From Paraburkholderia sp. SOS3 (lineage in GTDB: Bacteria > Pseudomonadota > Gammaproteobacteria > Burkholderiales > Burkholderiaceae): a stretch of 64,000 nt of DNA. Shown one piece after another: positions 53,330-62,824 of this stretch; position 1 is the first letter of the stretch, and each line of letters opens with the position of its first letter. The stretch spans positions 2,728,001 to 2,792,000 of the forward strand of contig NZ_CP018811.1 of the NCBI RefSeq assembly GCF_001922345.1. Direction: 5' to 3'. The translations under genes were made by a program, and so were the position numbers. The notes under the pieces were generated by a model, which saw nothing but the letters and a program-made list of their open reading frames with translations, had not been told where the DNA came from and made no database searches.

Positions 53330-56230
53330 CTACCCGCGTTCGCCCGCGAGGCGTTTTCTCATCGCCGCCGTGATGCGCTGCCGCGTCTTCGCATAGTCGG
53401 CCCACGGATCCTCGCGCAGCGACTGCAGGCGCTCGTGCAGATTCGCGATGTTCCACTGGTCGCCGGCCGTGGTGTCCGGCACTTCGTCCCAACTGAGCGG
53501 CACCGAGACGCCGAGACCCGGCCGCGCGCGCGCCGAATAGGCTGCGACCGTGCTCGAGCCGCGGTTGTTGCGCAGGTAGTCGACGAATATCTTGCCCTTG
53601 CGGTTTTGCGCGCCCATCTTCGCGGCGAAGTTCTTCGGCAGCGTGCTCGCCATGTGCTGCGCGACGGCCTGAGAAAACGCCTTTACGTCGTCCCAGCCCT
53701 CGTGTTTCGTCAGCGGCACCACGACATGCAGGCCCTTGCCGCCGCTCGTCTTGCAGAACGATACGAGTCCGAGTTCGGCGAGCAGCGTATGCGTCAGTTG
53801 CGCCGCTTCGATCATCCGCTCCCAGCCGAGCGCAGGATCGGGGTCGAGATCGAACACGACGCGGTCGGGTTTCTCGATGTTCGAGGCCACCGCATTCCAC
53901 GTGTGCAACTCGATCGTGCCCATCTGCGCCGCGCCGACGAGCGCTTTCGCGCTGTCGATCGTGATCAGCGACGGATGGCCGGGATCGAGCCCCGGATGCT
54001 GCGTGATGTTCGGGATCGACAGCTTTTCGGCATGCTTCTGGAAAAACAGCTCGCCGCCGATATCCTCGGGCGCGCGTACGAGCGACACCGGGCGATCGCG
54101 CAGATGCGGCAGCATCCAGTCGGCCACTGACTCGTAATAGCGCACGAGATCGATCTTGCGTGTGTCCGTGTGCTTGTCGATCACGCGGTCCGGATGCGAG
54201 ATCCGCACGCCCGCGACCGTCTGCGTCGCGGCGCCCCGCGCTTTCGATGTGCCGCGCGACGCAGCCGTTGCCGCGCGCGTGTCGCCGCCTTCGGCTTGCG
54301 CCGTCTTGCGCGACGAAGACGCCTTACCTGCGCGTTTGGTTGCCGCCGTGCCGTCGCCGTCATGCGTCGCGGTCCGCGCTTTCGCCGCGCGTGCCTTCGT
54401 ACGCGGCGCGGCCCGCGAGGCTGCGCTTTCGTCTTCACTCGTCTGTTGCACGTCAGCTCCTTGGCGCGGCGCTTCGATGACGATCTGCCGCGCGGGTTTA
54501 TCGCTGCGCAGGCTGACAAACGACGCCTGGCGGACGATGCCTTCATCGGTCAATTCGGCGAAATTGCATTCGGCGACGAGCTCGGGCTTGACCCAGTGCA
54601 CGGGTGTGCGACTGCGTTCGCTGGGTACGCTCGCGAAAGGCATCTTCGTCGTTTCGCGCGCGTCGAGCTCTTTTTTTACGGCACGCAGCCGCTTCGCATC
54701 GAAGCCCGTGCCGACGCGGCCTGCATAGCGCAGCTTGCCCCCTTCGTCGTAGACGCCAAGCAGCAGCGCGCCGAAGTCCGACCGGCTGCCGCCCGGTTCC
54801 GTATAACCGCCGATCACGAATTCCTGGCGCCGCCGGCATTTGAGCTTGATCCATGCCGACGAACGGCCCGACGTATAACGGCTGTCGCGCCGCTTGCCGA
54901 TGATGCCTTCGAGCGACATCTCGCACGCGCTTCTGATCAAGGCCTCAGCGTCAGTGCCGAAGTCGGCCGAATAGCGCAACGCGTCGTCGTCGAGCGATTC
55001 GAGCAGCGCGCGTAGCAATGCGCGGCGCTGTTCGAGCGGTACGTTGCGCAGGTCGTAGCCGTTCAGATACGGCAGGTCGAACAGATACAGCGTGATGTCG
55101 CGTTCGCGATGCGTATCGAACGCGTTTTGCAGCGCCTGAAAGCTCGGTACGCCATGCTCGTCGAGCACCACGGCTTCGCCGTCCAGCCATGCGGTCTCGA
55201 CTCCGATCTTCGCGAGCGCTTGCGCCTGTTTGCCGAACCTTTCGGTCCAGTCGTTGCCCGCGCGCGTGAAAATGCGCACCGGATCTTTCTCGTTGCGCTG
55301 ATCGATGCGCGCGAGCACGCGGTAGCCGTCGAACTTGATCTCGTAGGTCCATGTGTCGCCGGCGGGCGGGGTTTCGACGAGCGTAGCGAGCTCCGGCTTC
55401 ATCGCGGCAGGCAGCGCGGCCTTTTTCGCTCCTTCGATCGCAGGCGTTTGCGCGAGCTCGCGCAGCGACTCGCTGTTGCGCGTCGCGACGATGTCGGGGT
55501 GCTCGCTGCGCCTGGCCGCGCTGGTGCCAGTGCTGGTACGAGCCGTGCGAGCGGGCGCGCGGCCAGTCGATTGCGGCTTGGTCTGCGGCCTGGCGGCGCG
55601 CTCGCCCTTGCTCGCACCGTGCCCGCCCTGCGCGCCCGGCGCATCGGACAACACACTGCCAGGATACGCGCCGAGCACATCGAATTCGCTCTCGCTATGG
55701 GCTTCGCGGTCGCGCTCCTTGATCAGCAGCCACTGCTCCTTGTCGCCGCTGCCGCGCATATGGCTGCGCACGAGCGTCCAGCCGCCGTGCAGCTTCTCGC
55801 CGTGCAACTGGAACTTGAGCTTGCCGGCCGCGTATGCGGCGAGCGCCTCGCGCTCGCCGCCGACCGGTTCCCACGTGCCACGGTCCCAAACGATAACGTC
55901 GCCTGCGCCATAGTGGCCTTCCGGAATCGTGCCCTCGAACGACCCATAGTCGAGCGGATGGTCTTCGACGTGCACGGCGAGCCGCTTCACCGACGGGTCG
56001 AGGCTCGGCCCTTTCGGTATCGCCCACGATTTCAGGGTGCCGTCGAGCTCGAGCCGGAAGTCGTAGTGCAGACGCCGTGCATCGTGCTCCTGAATGACGA
56101 AGGCGAGCGCATGCGTCGCTTTGCGCGCTGCGCCTCGGCCGGCGGCCTTGCGCGGCGCATCCGCCCCGGACGGCTCGGGCGTTTCATCGAAGCGTCGTTT
56201 GCGGTGATAGGTTTCCAGTTTGTCGGCCAT
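53330..56230 (-). CDS. ligD: ATP-dependent DNA ligase D (NHEJ)
   Basis: 966 aa, longer than the approximately 840 of Pseudomonas LigD because of two low-complexity linkers. The order is phosphoesterase, ligase, polymerase. The 3'-phosphoesterase domain (about 45-185) has EHDARRLHYDFRLELDG and VHVEDHPLDYGSFEG. The ligase (about 285-590) has the adenylation Lys in YEIKFDGYR and the motif ELDEEAVVL-like WLDGEAVVLDEHG. The primase-polymerase (about 685-955) has the catalytic VVFDLDPDP. It processes and seals double-strand breaks held by Ku. The ATG lies 36 bp after ku on the same strand. Confidence 0.95.
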   Translation of the reverse strand: MADKLETYHRKRRFDETPEPSGADAPRKAAGRGAARKATHALAFVIQEHDARRLHYDFRLELDGTLKSWAIPKGPSLDPSVKRLAVHVEDHPLDYGSFEGTIPEGHYGAGDVIVWDRGTWEPVGGEREALAAYAAGKLKFQLHGEKLHGGWTLVRSHMRGSGDKEQWLLIKERDREAHSESEFDVLGAYPGSVLSDAPGAQGGHGASKGERAARPQTKPQSTGRAPARTARTSTGTSAARRSEHPDIVATRNSESLRELAQTPAIEGAKKAALPAAMKPELATLVETPPAGDTWTYEIKFDGYRVLARIDQRNEKDPVRIFTRAGNDWTERFGKQAQALAKIGVETAWLDGEAVVLDEHGVPSFQALQNAFDTHRERDITLYLFDLPYLNGYDLRNVPLEQRRALLRALLESLDDDALRYSADFGTDAEALIRSACEMSLEGIIGKRRDSRYTSGRSSAWIKLKCRRRQEFVIGGYTEPGGSRSDFGALLLGVYDEGGKLRYAGRVGTGFDAKRLRAVKKELDARETTKMPFASVPSERSRTPVHWVKPELVAECNFAELTDEGIVRQASFVSLRSDKPARQIVIEAPRQGADVQQTSEDESAASRAAPRTKARAAKARTATHDGDGTAATKRAGKASSSRKTAQAEGGDTRAATAASRGTSKARGAATQTVAGVRISHPDRVIDKHTDTRKIDLVRYYESVADWMLPHLRDRPVSLVRAPEDIGGELFFQKHAEKLSIPNITQHPGLDPGHPSLITIDSAKALVGAAQMGTIELHTWNAVASNIEKPDRVVFDLDPDPALGWERMIEAAQLTHTLLAELGLVSFCKTSGGKGLHVVVPLTKHEGWDDVKAFSQAVAQHMASTLPKNFAAKMGAQNRKGKIFVDYLRNNRGSSTVAAYSARARPGLGVSVPLSWDEVPDTTAGDQWNIANLHERLQSLREDPWADYAKTRQRITAAMRKRLAGERG

Positions 56231-56266
56231 GATTCATCGTGACGGTCGGCTTCGCTATCTGTACGC

Positions 56267-57277
56267 CTAGGCGGCGCGGCGTTTGCGCACGGCCGTGCTG
56301 CTCGCGCCGCCTGAGCTTCGCCGCGTCGTTGCCTTGCTCTTTGCGGCGCGGCGCGGTGCGCGCCGCGTGTTGGCGCCGGTTTCCTGTTCGGCGTCCTCGT
56401 CACGGCTGGCGCGCGCACGCGCCGGCTTCGCCGTGGCTTTCCCATCTGCTTTCGCCGCCGACTTGCGCGCGCCCGCGGCTTTGCCCTTGCCGAGGCTGCG
56501 CTTGAGCAGTTCCGACAGATCGAGAATATCGGCGCTCGGCCGCGTGTCGGCCGGCTCGTCGACCTCGCCGATTTCCTCGGTCCTGCCTTCGCTGACCTTG
56601 CGGTCGACCAGGGCCATGATGTCGTCGTGGAACGTGTCGTGATACGCGGATGGATCCCACGCGTCGCTCATATCGTCGATGAGCTTCTTCGCCATCTCGA
56701 GCTCGCGCGGCGTGACGCCGGCCTTCTTGCGGTTTTCGTCCGGCAGCTTCAGTTCGTCGTACGATCGAACTTCGCCGGCCCAGCGCAGCGTGTTCAGCGC
56801 GAGCACCGGGCCGATCGGTATCAGCGCCGCGAGATGCTGCTTGTTGTGCATCACGACGTTCGCAATACCGATCTTGCCGCTTTCCTTGAGCGCCTCGCGC
56901 AACAGCGCGTAGACCTTTTCACCCTTGCGATCGGGCGTCAGATAGTAGGGCGTATCGAGATACAGGAACGAGATGTCCGGCGCTTCGACGAACGCGAGAA
57001 TATCGACGGTCTGCGTCGATTCGGGGTTTGCCGAGCGAATCTCCGCATCGGACATCACGACATATTTACCCTTCTCGTACTCGAAGCCGCGCACGATATT
57101 CTCGCGCGTGACTTCCTTGCCCGTGCGCTTGTTGATCTGCTTGTATCCGATCGGATCGATCGACCGCTTGTCGAGCAGATTGAAGCCCACTTTCTCCGAC
57201 TGCGTCGCCGGATACAACTGCACCGGCACATGCACGAGACCGAAGCTGATTGCGCCTTTCCAGATCATATGTGCCAT
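56267..57277 (-). CDS. ku: Ku protein, bacterial NHEJ end-binding homodimer
   Basis: 336 aa. The start at 57277 gives MAHMIWKGAISFGLVHVPVQL, the standard Ku opening, and has GGGGAG before it. The Ku core ring (about 1-255) includes GYKQINKRTGKEVTRENIVRG, VYALLREALKESGKIGIANV and LEMAKKLIDDMS. A long Lys/Arg/Ala-rich tail (about 275-336) follows, which in other bacteria increases DNA binding and recruits LigD. Ku threads onto broken ends and stabilises them for ligation. It is the first gene of the ku-ligD pair, divergent from serB. Confidence 0.96.
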   Translation of the reverse strand: MAHMIWKGAISFGLVHVPVQLYPATQSEKVGFNLLDKRSIDPIGYKQINKRTGKEVTRENIVRGFEYEKGKYVVMSDAEIRSANPESTQTVDILAFVEAPDISFLYLDTPYYLTPDRKGEKVYALLREALKESGKIGIANVVMHNKQHLAALIPIGPVLALNTLRWAGEVRSYDELKLPDENRKKAGVTPRELEMAKKLIDDMSDAWDPSAYHDTFHDDIMALVDRKVSEGRTEEIGEVDEPADTRPSADILDLSELLKRSLGKGKAAGARKSAAKADGKATAKPARARASRDEDAEQETGANTRRAPRRAAKSKATTRRSSGGASSTAVRKRRAA

Positions 57278-57573
57278 CGCGCACTCCCCGAGGTTCAGAC
57301 TTCGATGGAAGCAGCAAGCATGCCACGCGGCTTTCCACGTTGTGCCCACGGTAGATGGCTCGAGCACGCGCATTCATATGCGTATCGTGCCGCGAGCAGG
57401 CTGTAAGAGTTGCGTGCCGGGCGGCAAAAGATGCGGGCGGGCGAGCGCGTAGATCGGACCCGTTACAATAGCCGGATTTTCGGCGGCCGCCCTGCAGTGA
57501 ACTGCAGTGAACCTCGCGGCCCACCTTTGCGCGCCTGTTTCCCTCTATTGCTTCCAGCCATTTTCGCGTCGAC

Positions 57574-58419
57574 ATGAACCTCGTCATTCAAAGCCCTGTG
57601 CCGCTTTCCGCCGATCATCGCAAACCGCTCGCCGCGCTCGCGCACGGCTCTCAAGCGATCGTCATCGACGAGCACGCGATTCGCCTCGAAAACGTGAACC
57701 CGGCGCAGCGCGCGGATCTCGACGTGTATTGCGGCACGCATCGGCTCGATTACGCGTTCGTCGAGCCGGGCCTGCGCCTCACGCATTTCGGCCTCGTCGC
57801 GATGGATATGGATTCGACGCTGATCACGATCGAATGCATCGACGAAATCGCCGATTTTTGCGGCCTCAAGGCCGAAGTGGCGGCGATTACCGAAGCGTCG
57901 ATGCGCGGCGAGATCAAGGACTTCAACGAAAGCCTCACACGGCGTGTCGCATTGCTCGAAGGGCTCGACGCAAGTGCGCTCGAACGCGTCTACGAAGAGC
58001 GGCTGCAGCTGTCTCCGGGCGCGGAACGGATGCTTGCGGGCGCGAAGGCCGCAGGACTCAGAACGTTGCTCGTGTCGGGCGGTTTCACGTTCTTCACCGA
58101 AAAGCTGCAGGCGCGCCTGAATCTCGATTTCACGCGCGCAAACACGCTGGAAATCATCGACGGCAAGCTGACCGGGCGCGTGCTTGGAGAGATCGTCAAT
58201 GCGGATGTGAAAGCGCGCACGCTGCGCGAGACGTGCGCGACGCTCGGTATCGAACCGGGCCGCGCGATCGCGCTCGGCGACGGTTCGAACGATCTGAAGA
58301 TGATGGCCGAGGCCGGGCTCTCGGTCGCGTTTCGCGCGAAGCCCGTGGTGCGCGAAGCAGCGAGCGTCGCGTTCAATTACGTCGGGCTCGACGGGTTGCT
58401 GCGGCTTTTTCCGGGTTAG
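57574..58419 (+). CDS. serB: Phosphoserine phosphatase
   Basis: 281 aa. A short N-terminal domain (about 1-75) precedes the HAD core: motif I GLVAMDMDSTLITIECIDEI with the nucleophile Asp, motif II VSGGFTFF, and motif III/IV GDGSNDLKMMAEAG. It hydrolyses phosphoserine to serine, the last step of serine biosynthesis. A TACAAT -10-like hexamer lies at 57464-57469, about 110 bp upstream, without a good -35. It ends 6 bp before the stop of the convergent cystathionine beta-lyase gene. Confidence 0.96.
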   Translation: MNLVIQSPVPLSADHRKPLAALAHGSQAIVIDEHAIRLENVNPAQRADLDVYCGTHRLDYAFVEPGLRLTHFGLVAMDMDSTLITIECIDEIADFCGLKAEVAAITEASMRGEIKDFNESLTRRVALLEGLDASALERVYEERLQLSPGAERMLAGAKAAGLRTLLVSGGFTFFTEKLQARLNLDFTRANTLEIIDGKLTGRVLGEIVNADVKARTLRETCATLGIEPGRAIALGDGSNDLKMMAEAGLSVAFRAKPVVREAASVAFNYVGLDGLLRLFPG

Positions 58420-58425
58420 GCCCGC

Positions 58426-59622
58426 TCAGCGCGCAGGCACGGCGAGCGCATCGAGGCAGCGCTCGAGATCGGCGCGCAAGTCCGCCTCTTCCTCGAGCCC
58501 CATGAAAAAACGTACCAGCGTGCCGCGATACGGCCATGCGGACGCGCTGCGCATCGACGCGACGTCGTATGGCATCACGAGGCTCGCCACGCCGCCCCAG
58601 CTCCAGCCGATCGCGAACAGTTCGAGCGACTCGCAGAACGTATCGATTTGCGCGGCGCTGTAGCGGTCGTCGAATACGACTGAGAACAGGCCGCCCGCAC
58701 CGGTGAAATCGCGCCGATAGTGCTCATGGCCCGGGCAATCGGACAGCGCGGGATGCAGCACCGCGGCGATCTCGGGCCGCGTCTTCAGCCATTTCGCGAG
58801 CGAGAGCGCGGTGCGATCGTGCTGCTGGAAGCGCACCTGCATCGTCGGCAGGCTGCGCAGGATCAGCGAGCAGTCGTCCGACGAAACGCCAAGGCCCATG
58901 TGCATGCGCGCGAGCTTGAGCTTGTGATGCAGCGCCTTGTCTGCCGTGATGGTCGCACCCATCAGCACGTCGGCGCCGCCCGACTGGTACTTCGTCAACG
59001 CCTGCACCGAGATATCGACACCGTGGTCGAACGGACGGAAAGCGATGCCCGCGGACCATGTGTTGTCGATGGCGGTTACGATGCCGTGCGCGCGTGCCAC
59101 CGCGGTGATCGCGGGAATATCGGGCACTTCCATCGTGACCGAGCCCGGCGCTTCGAGCCAGATCAGCCGCGTATTCGGCCGGATCAGGTCGGCGATGCGC
59201 GCGCCGATCATCGGGTCGTAATAGCGCACGCTCACGCCGAAGTCACGCGCGAGCCATTCGCCATGATCGCGGTTCGGCGAATACACATTATCGGGAACGA
59301 GCACGTCATCGCCGGACTTGACGAACGCGAAGTACACATTCGAAATCGACGACAGCCCCGACGGCTGCAACAGCGTGTGCTGGCCGCCTTCGAGCGCCGC
59401 AAGCCGCTGCGCGAGCACGATCGAGGTCGGCGTCGCGTGCAGGCCGTAGCGCCACTGCGCATCGTTGCGCCAATCGAGCGCGCGCATCGTCGCGAGATCG
59501 GGAAAAATCACCGTCGACGCACGCGCGACCGGCACCGATAACGATTCGAAACCCGGTGTCAGGTCATCCTTCGGGTGGACGATGCGCGTCTGCAAACCAT
59601 GTTTCGGAGGAGATGAGTTCAT
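58426..59622 (-). CDS. metC: Cystathionine beta-lyase (Cys/Met metabolism PLP enzyme)
   Basis: 398 aa. The start at 59622 gives MNSSPPKHGLQTRIVHPKDD. PLP-enzyme fold type I: FESLSVPVARASTVIFPDLA near the N-terminus, QPSGLSSISNVYFAFVKSGD, IDNTWSAGIAFRPFDHGVD, and the PLP Lys in SVQALTKYQSGGADVLMGA (about residue 213). GWSWGGVASLVMPYD near the C-terminus is typical of the MetC branch. It cleaves cystathionine to homocysteine, ammonia and pyruvate in methionine synthesis. No other met gene is adjacent; serB ends nearby convergently. Confidence 0.93.
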   Translation of the reverse strand: MNSSPPKHGLQTRIVHPKDDLTPGFESLSVPVARASTVIFPDLATMRALDWRNDAQWRYGLHATPTSIVLAQRLAALEGGQHTLLQPSGLSSISNVYFAFVKSGDDVLVPDNVYSPNRDHGEWLARDFGVSVRYYDPMIGARIADLIRPNTRLIWLEAPGSVTMEVPDIPAITAVARAHGIVTAIDNTWSAGIAFRPFDHGVDISVQALTKYQSGGADVLMGATITADKALHHKLKLARMHMGLGVSSDDCSLILRSLPTMQVRFQQHDRTALSLAKWLKTRPEIAAVLHPALSDCPGHEHYRRDFTGAGGLFSVVFDDRYSAAQIDTFCESLELFAIGWSWGGVASLVMPYDVASMRSASAWPYRGTLVRFFMGLEEEADLRADLERCLDALAVPAR

Positions 59623-59702
59623 GTTCGTTGTCCGCTGGGGTTTTGCCGATCGGGCATAGCCGATCAAACTCGACGGGTTTGATTTTGTCGGTCTTGTTGA
59701 AG

Positions 59703-60347
59703 CTATTCGGCGGTGCGCAGGTTACTCACGCCGTTGACGGCCTGGCCGCCGGACTGCGCCCCGCCGCGCTGGTCCGACGGCGTCGGCGCAGTGGGCGTAG
59801 CGGGCGCGGCGGCAGCAGGTGCGCTCGCCGCGGCAGGCGCAGCGGGCGGCGGTATTGCCGCCCCCGCGGCCAGCGGGCGCAAATCGAATTCCTGCGGATT
59901 CGAATCGTCGACGTTCATCCGCTCGCCCGTCAATGTGCCGTCGGCGGCGAACTTGCCGACCCAGTTGCCGGTGATGTGCGTGCCGTCGTTCGATTCTTCG
60001 ACCTCGAGCGTGTCGTCCGTGCGATCGCCCGCGATCAGGATCACTTCGCCGTTGTCGGTGAACTGATATTCGCCGTGCACGCCGGACGGATCGTCGGTTT
60101 TCGGCCCGAGCCGCAGCACGATCTGCCGCGAGCCGAGCATGCCCGCGTAACGCGGAAACTTCGCATACCCGGCGCTCGGCTTCAGCGGCAGCTGAATCGG
60201 CGGCGGCGCGGCCAGTTCCTTCACCGCATTGCCTTGTGCATGCGCCGTGGGCGCTATCGTTGCGCCCGCAACGACCAGCGCAACGGCGATCATCCTGAGC
60301 GTGCCGCGCATCGTTGCGCGCGTCTCGATCGGCTTCGTATGCTGCAT
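59703..60347 (-). CDS. Exported hypothetical protein with Ala/Pro-rich tail
   Basis: 214 aa. The start at 60347 follows AGGA. The signal peptide (about 1-38) is MQHTKPIETRATMRGTLRMI followed by a hydrophobic core, with cleavage after AHA. A folded middle (about 60-150) includes AGMLGSRQIVLRLGPKT, EYQFTDNGEVILIAGD and GTHITGNWVGKFAADGTLTG, which looks like a small lipocalin- or beta-barrel-like domain. The last 55 residues are Ala/Pro/Thr low complexity. I do not recognise a family. Confidence 0.7.
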   Translation of the reverse strand: MQHTKPIETRATMRGTLRMIAVALVVAGATIAPTAHAQGNAVKELAAPPPIQLPLKPSAGYAKFPRYAGMLGSRQIVLRLGPKTDDPSGVHGEYQFTDNGEVILIAGDRTDDTLEVEESNDGTHITGNWVGKFAADGTLTGERMNVDDSNPQEFDLRPLAAGAAIPPPAAPAAASAPAAAAPATPTAPTPSDQRGGAQSGGQAVNGVSNLRTAE

Positions 60348-60496
60348 TCGTGGTTCCTGTCGTTCGTTCTTTCGTCGTGCTTGCGTATTCCCGCGACTGC
60401 GTTGCAAACGCGGTACCCGCAGGTCGAGCGTTGCTCCGCAGTGCCGCGCGTGATGCGGCGACGCCGCGCAAACGCGCGGCGCGCCCGCTCAGTGCT

Positions 60497-61681
60497 CTAG
60501 ACGCGCTCGAAGATCGCAGCGATGCCCTGCCCGCCGCCGATGCACATCGTGACGAGCGCATAGCGACCGCCGGTGCGCCGCAATTCATATAGCGCCTTGA
60601 CCGTCAGCAACGCGCCCGTCGCGCCGATTGGATGGCCGAGCGAAATGCCCGAGCCATTGGGATTGACCTTCGCGGGGTCGAGCGCGAGCTCGTTGCTGAC
60701 CGCGCATGCCTGCGCCGCGAACGCTTCGTTCGCTTCGACCACATCGAGGTCCGCCACCGTGAGGCCCGCGCGTTCGAGCACCTTGCGCGTGGCCGGCACC
60801 GGACCAATACCCATATACGCAGGATCGACGCCCGCATGCGCATAGGCGACGAGACGCCCGAGCGGCTCGATGCCGCGCGCATCGGCAACGCCACGCTCCA
60901 TCAGCACGAGCGCGGCGGCCGCATCGTTGAGTCCCGATGCGTTGCCGGCCGTAACTGTGCCGTTCTCCTTCGCGAATACGGGTTTGAGCTTAGCGAAATC
61001 TTCCGCTTTTGCGTCGGCACGCACATGTTCGTCGGTATCGAACACGGTCTCGCCTTTCTTCGATGCGATCGTAAGCGGCAGGATCTGGTCCCTGAAGTAG
61101 CCGGCCGCGATCGCATGCGCCGCGCGCCGATGCGATTCGAGCGCGAGCGCGTCCTGCGCGGCGCGCGTGATGCCGTACTTTTGCGCGACGTTCTCCGCGG
61201 TGATGCCCATGTGGACGGCCTGGAACGGATCGTTGAGCGCACCGAGCATCATGTCGACGACGCGCGCGTCGCCCATGCGCTGGCCGAACCGCGCCGACGG
61301 CATGACGTAGGGCGCACGGCTCATGCTTTCGGCCCCGCCCGCAATCGCGATGTCCGCATCGCCGAGCAGCACGCTTTGCGCGGCTGACACCACCGCCTGC
61401 AGCCCCGAACCGCACAGGCGGTTCACCGTCAGCGCGGGTGCATGTTGCGCGACGCCGCCGTCGAGCGCCGCGACGCGCGCGAGATACATGTCCTTCGGCT
61501 CGGTGTGGATCACGTTGCCGAATACGACGTGCCCGACTTCGTCGCCGGCTACGCTCGCACGCGACATTGCCTCGCGCACGACGCGCGCCGCGAGGTCGGT
61601 CGGCGCAAAATCCTTGAGGCCGCCGCCGAAGTCGCCGATCGCGGTACGCACGCCGCTTGCCACGATTACTTCACGTTGCAT
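60497..61681 (-). CDS. bktB: Beta-ketothiolase / acetyl-CoA acetyltransferase (BktB-like)
   Basis: 394 aa, exactly the size of Cupriavidus BktB, which it closely resembles by memory of the sequence. It begins MQREVIVASGVRTAIGDFGG behind GGAGGA. The acylated Cys lies in LTVNRLCGSGLQAVVSA (about residue 90). The catalytic His is in NPNGSGISLGHPIGATGA and the second Cys in LVTMCIGGGQG. It condenses acyl-CoA with acetyl-CoA reversibly. BktB supplies C4 and C5 monomers for polyhydroxyalkanoates and takes part in beta-oxidation. No pha genes are adjacent; a KdgK-type kinase lies upstream on the same strand. Confidence 0.93.
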   Translation of the reverse strand: MQREVIVASGVRTAIGDFGGGLKDFAPTDLAARVVREAMSRASVAGDEVGHVVFGNVIHTEPKDMYLARVAALDGGVAQHAPALTVNRLCGSGLQAVVSAAQSVLLGDADIAIAGGAESMSRAPYVMPSARFGQRMGDARVVDMMLGALNDPFQAVHMGITAENVAQKYGITRAAQDALALESHRRAAHAIAAGYFRDQILPLTIASKKGETVFDTDEHVRADAKAEDFAKLKPVFAKENGTVTAGNASGLNDAAAALVLMERGVADARGIEPLGRLVAYAHAGVDPAYMGIGPVPATRKVLERAGLTVADLDVVEANEAFAAQACAVSNELALDPAKVNPNGSGISLGHPIGATGALLTVKALYELRRTGGRYALVTMCIGGGQGIAAIFERV

Positions 61682-61882
61682 CGCTCGCTCCTCCTGATAT
61701 CGCTCGTGTATGTGCGGGCCGGCATGGCGAGCCGGCAAGGGATCGCTTCGCCGCCCCGACCGGTTGCATGGCTGCGTTGCGCGAATCAGCCGCATCGCTG
61801 CCGTGCAGCATCGCGCTGCGCCGCATGGCTGCACGAATTGTCGCGCAGATTGCGCCGCGCAACGTCCGGCAATGTCACGCGC

Positions 61883-62821
61883 CTACGCCGCCAGCAACCG
61901 CTCGACGGTCGCGCGATCGGGAATCGGCGCGACCGCGCCATAGCCTTGCGTCGACAGCGCGGCCGCCACGTTTGCATAGCGCGCGGCAGCAAATGCGTCA
62001 TCGCCGGCGACGAGGCGCGCGACGAACGCACCGCCGAAGCAATCGCCCGCGCCCGTCGCATCGACTGCGTCGACGAGCAGTGCGGGCACCACGCGGCGTT
62101 CGTCGCGCGTCGCGATGTAAGCGCCGTCTCGGCCGAGCTTCATCGCGACGATACGCGGCCCCTGCGCGAGAAGAAAGTCGACGATCTCGTCGCGGTCTGT
62201 GAGGCCCGTGAGCACGGTGACATCATCCCAGCTCGGCAGACAGATGTCGCACTGCCGTATCGCTTCGAGCATCACCGCGCGCGCCCGCGCGAGCGGCCAC
62301 AGTTTCAGCCGCAGGTTCGTATCGAAGCTGATGCGCACGCCGTGTGCGCGCGCATGTGCGATCGCGGCGAATGCGGCATCGCAGGCGCTCGCGCCGATCG
62401 CGAGACTGATACCCGACAGATGCACGGCTTTCGCCGCGGCAATCGCATCGAGCGGCAGATCGTGCGGCGCATAGCGGCTCGCGGCGGACCCCGCGCGCAG
62501 ATAGTCGAACTGATGACCGGCCGAACCGTGCGAAACGAAATAGACGCCGGTCGGCGCGCTTTCGTCGACGCGCACGCACGACGTATCGACGCGTTCGTTG
62601 CGCCACAGCTCGAGCAGCAGCTCGCCGAACCGGTCGCGCCCCACCGCCGAGACGAAACCCGCCGACGCATCCTGGCGCGCGGCCGCAATGCAGAAATTCG
62701 ACGTGTCGCCGCCGAACCCTTGAAGCCACGTCGGCAGGCCCGGCTGCGCCTGGTTGAATTCGATCATCGCTTCGCCGAAGGCGAGAATGTCGGGCGCCGC
62801 GGCTCGTGCGTCATCGCTCAT
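61883..62821 (-). CDS. kdgK: PfkB-family sugar kinase, probable 2-dehydro-3-deoxygluconokinase
   Basis: 312 aa, ribokinase fold. The N-terminal substrate part is ILAFGEAMIEFNQAQPG and GFGGDTSNFCIAAARQ. The sugar-binding loop FDTNLRLKLWPL is typical of KDG kinases. The ATP/anion-hole signature with the catalytic Asp is VDATGAGDCFGGAFVARL (about residue 250). It would phosphorylate 2-keto-3-deoxygluconate to KDPG, feeding the Entner-Doudoroff pathway. Its ATG lies only 3 bp after the stop of rimO, so the two are cotranscribed, although their functions are unrelated. Confidence 0.88.
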   Translation of the reverse strand: MSDDARAAAPDILAFGEAMIEFNQAQPGLPTWLQGFGGDTSNFCIAAARQDASAGFVSAVGRDRFGELLLELWRNERVDTSCVRVDESAPTGVYFVSHGSAGHQFDYLRAGSAASRYAPHDLPLDAIAAAKAVHLSGISLAIGASACDAAFAAIAHARAHGVRISFDTNLRLKLWPLARARAVMLEAIRQCDICLPSWDDVTVLTGLTDRDEIVDFLLAQGPRIVAMKLGRDGAYIATRDERRVVPALLVDAVDATGAGDCFGGAFVARLVAGDDAFAAARYANVAAALSTQGYGAVAPIPDRATVERLLAA

Positions 62822-62824
62822 CGT

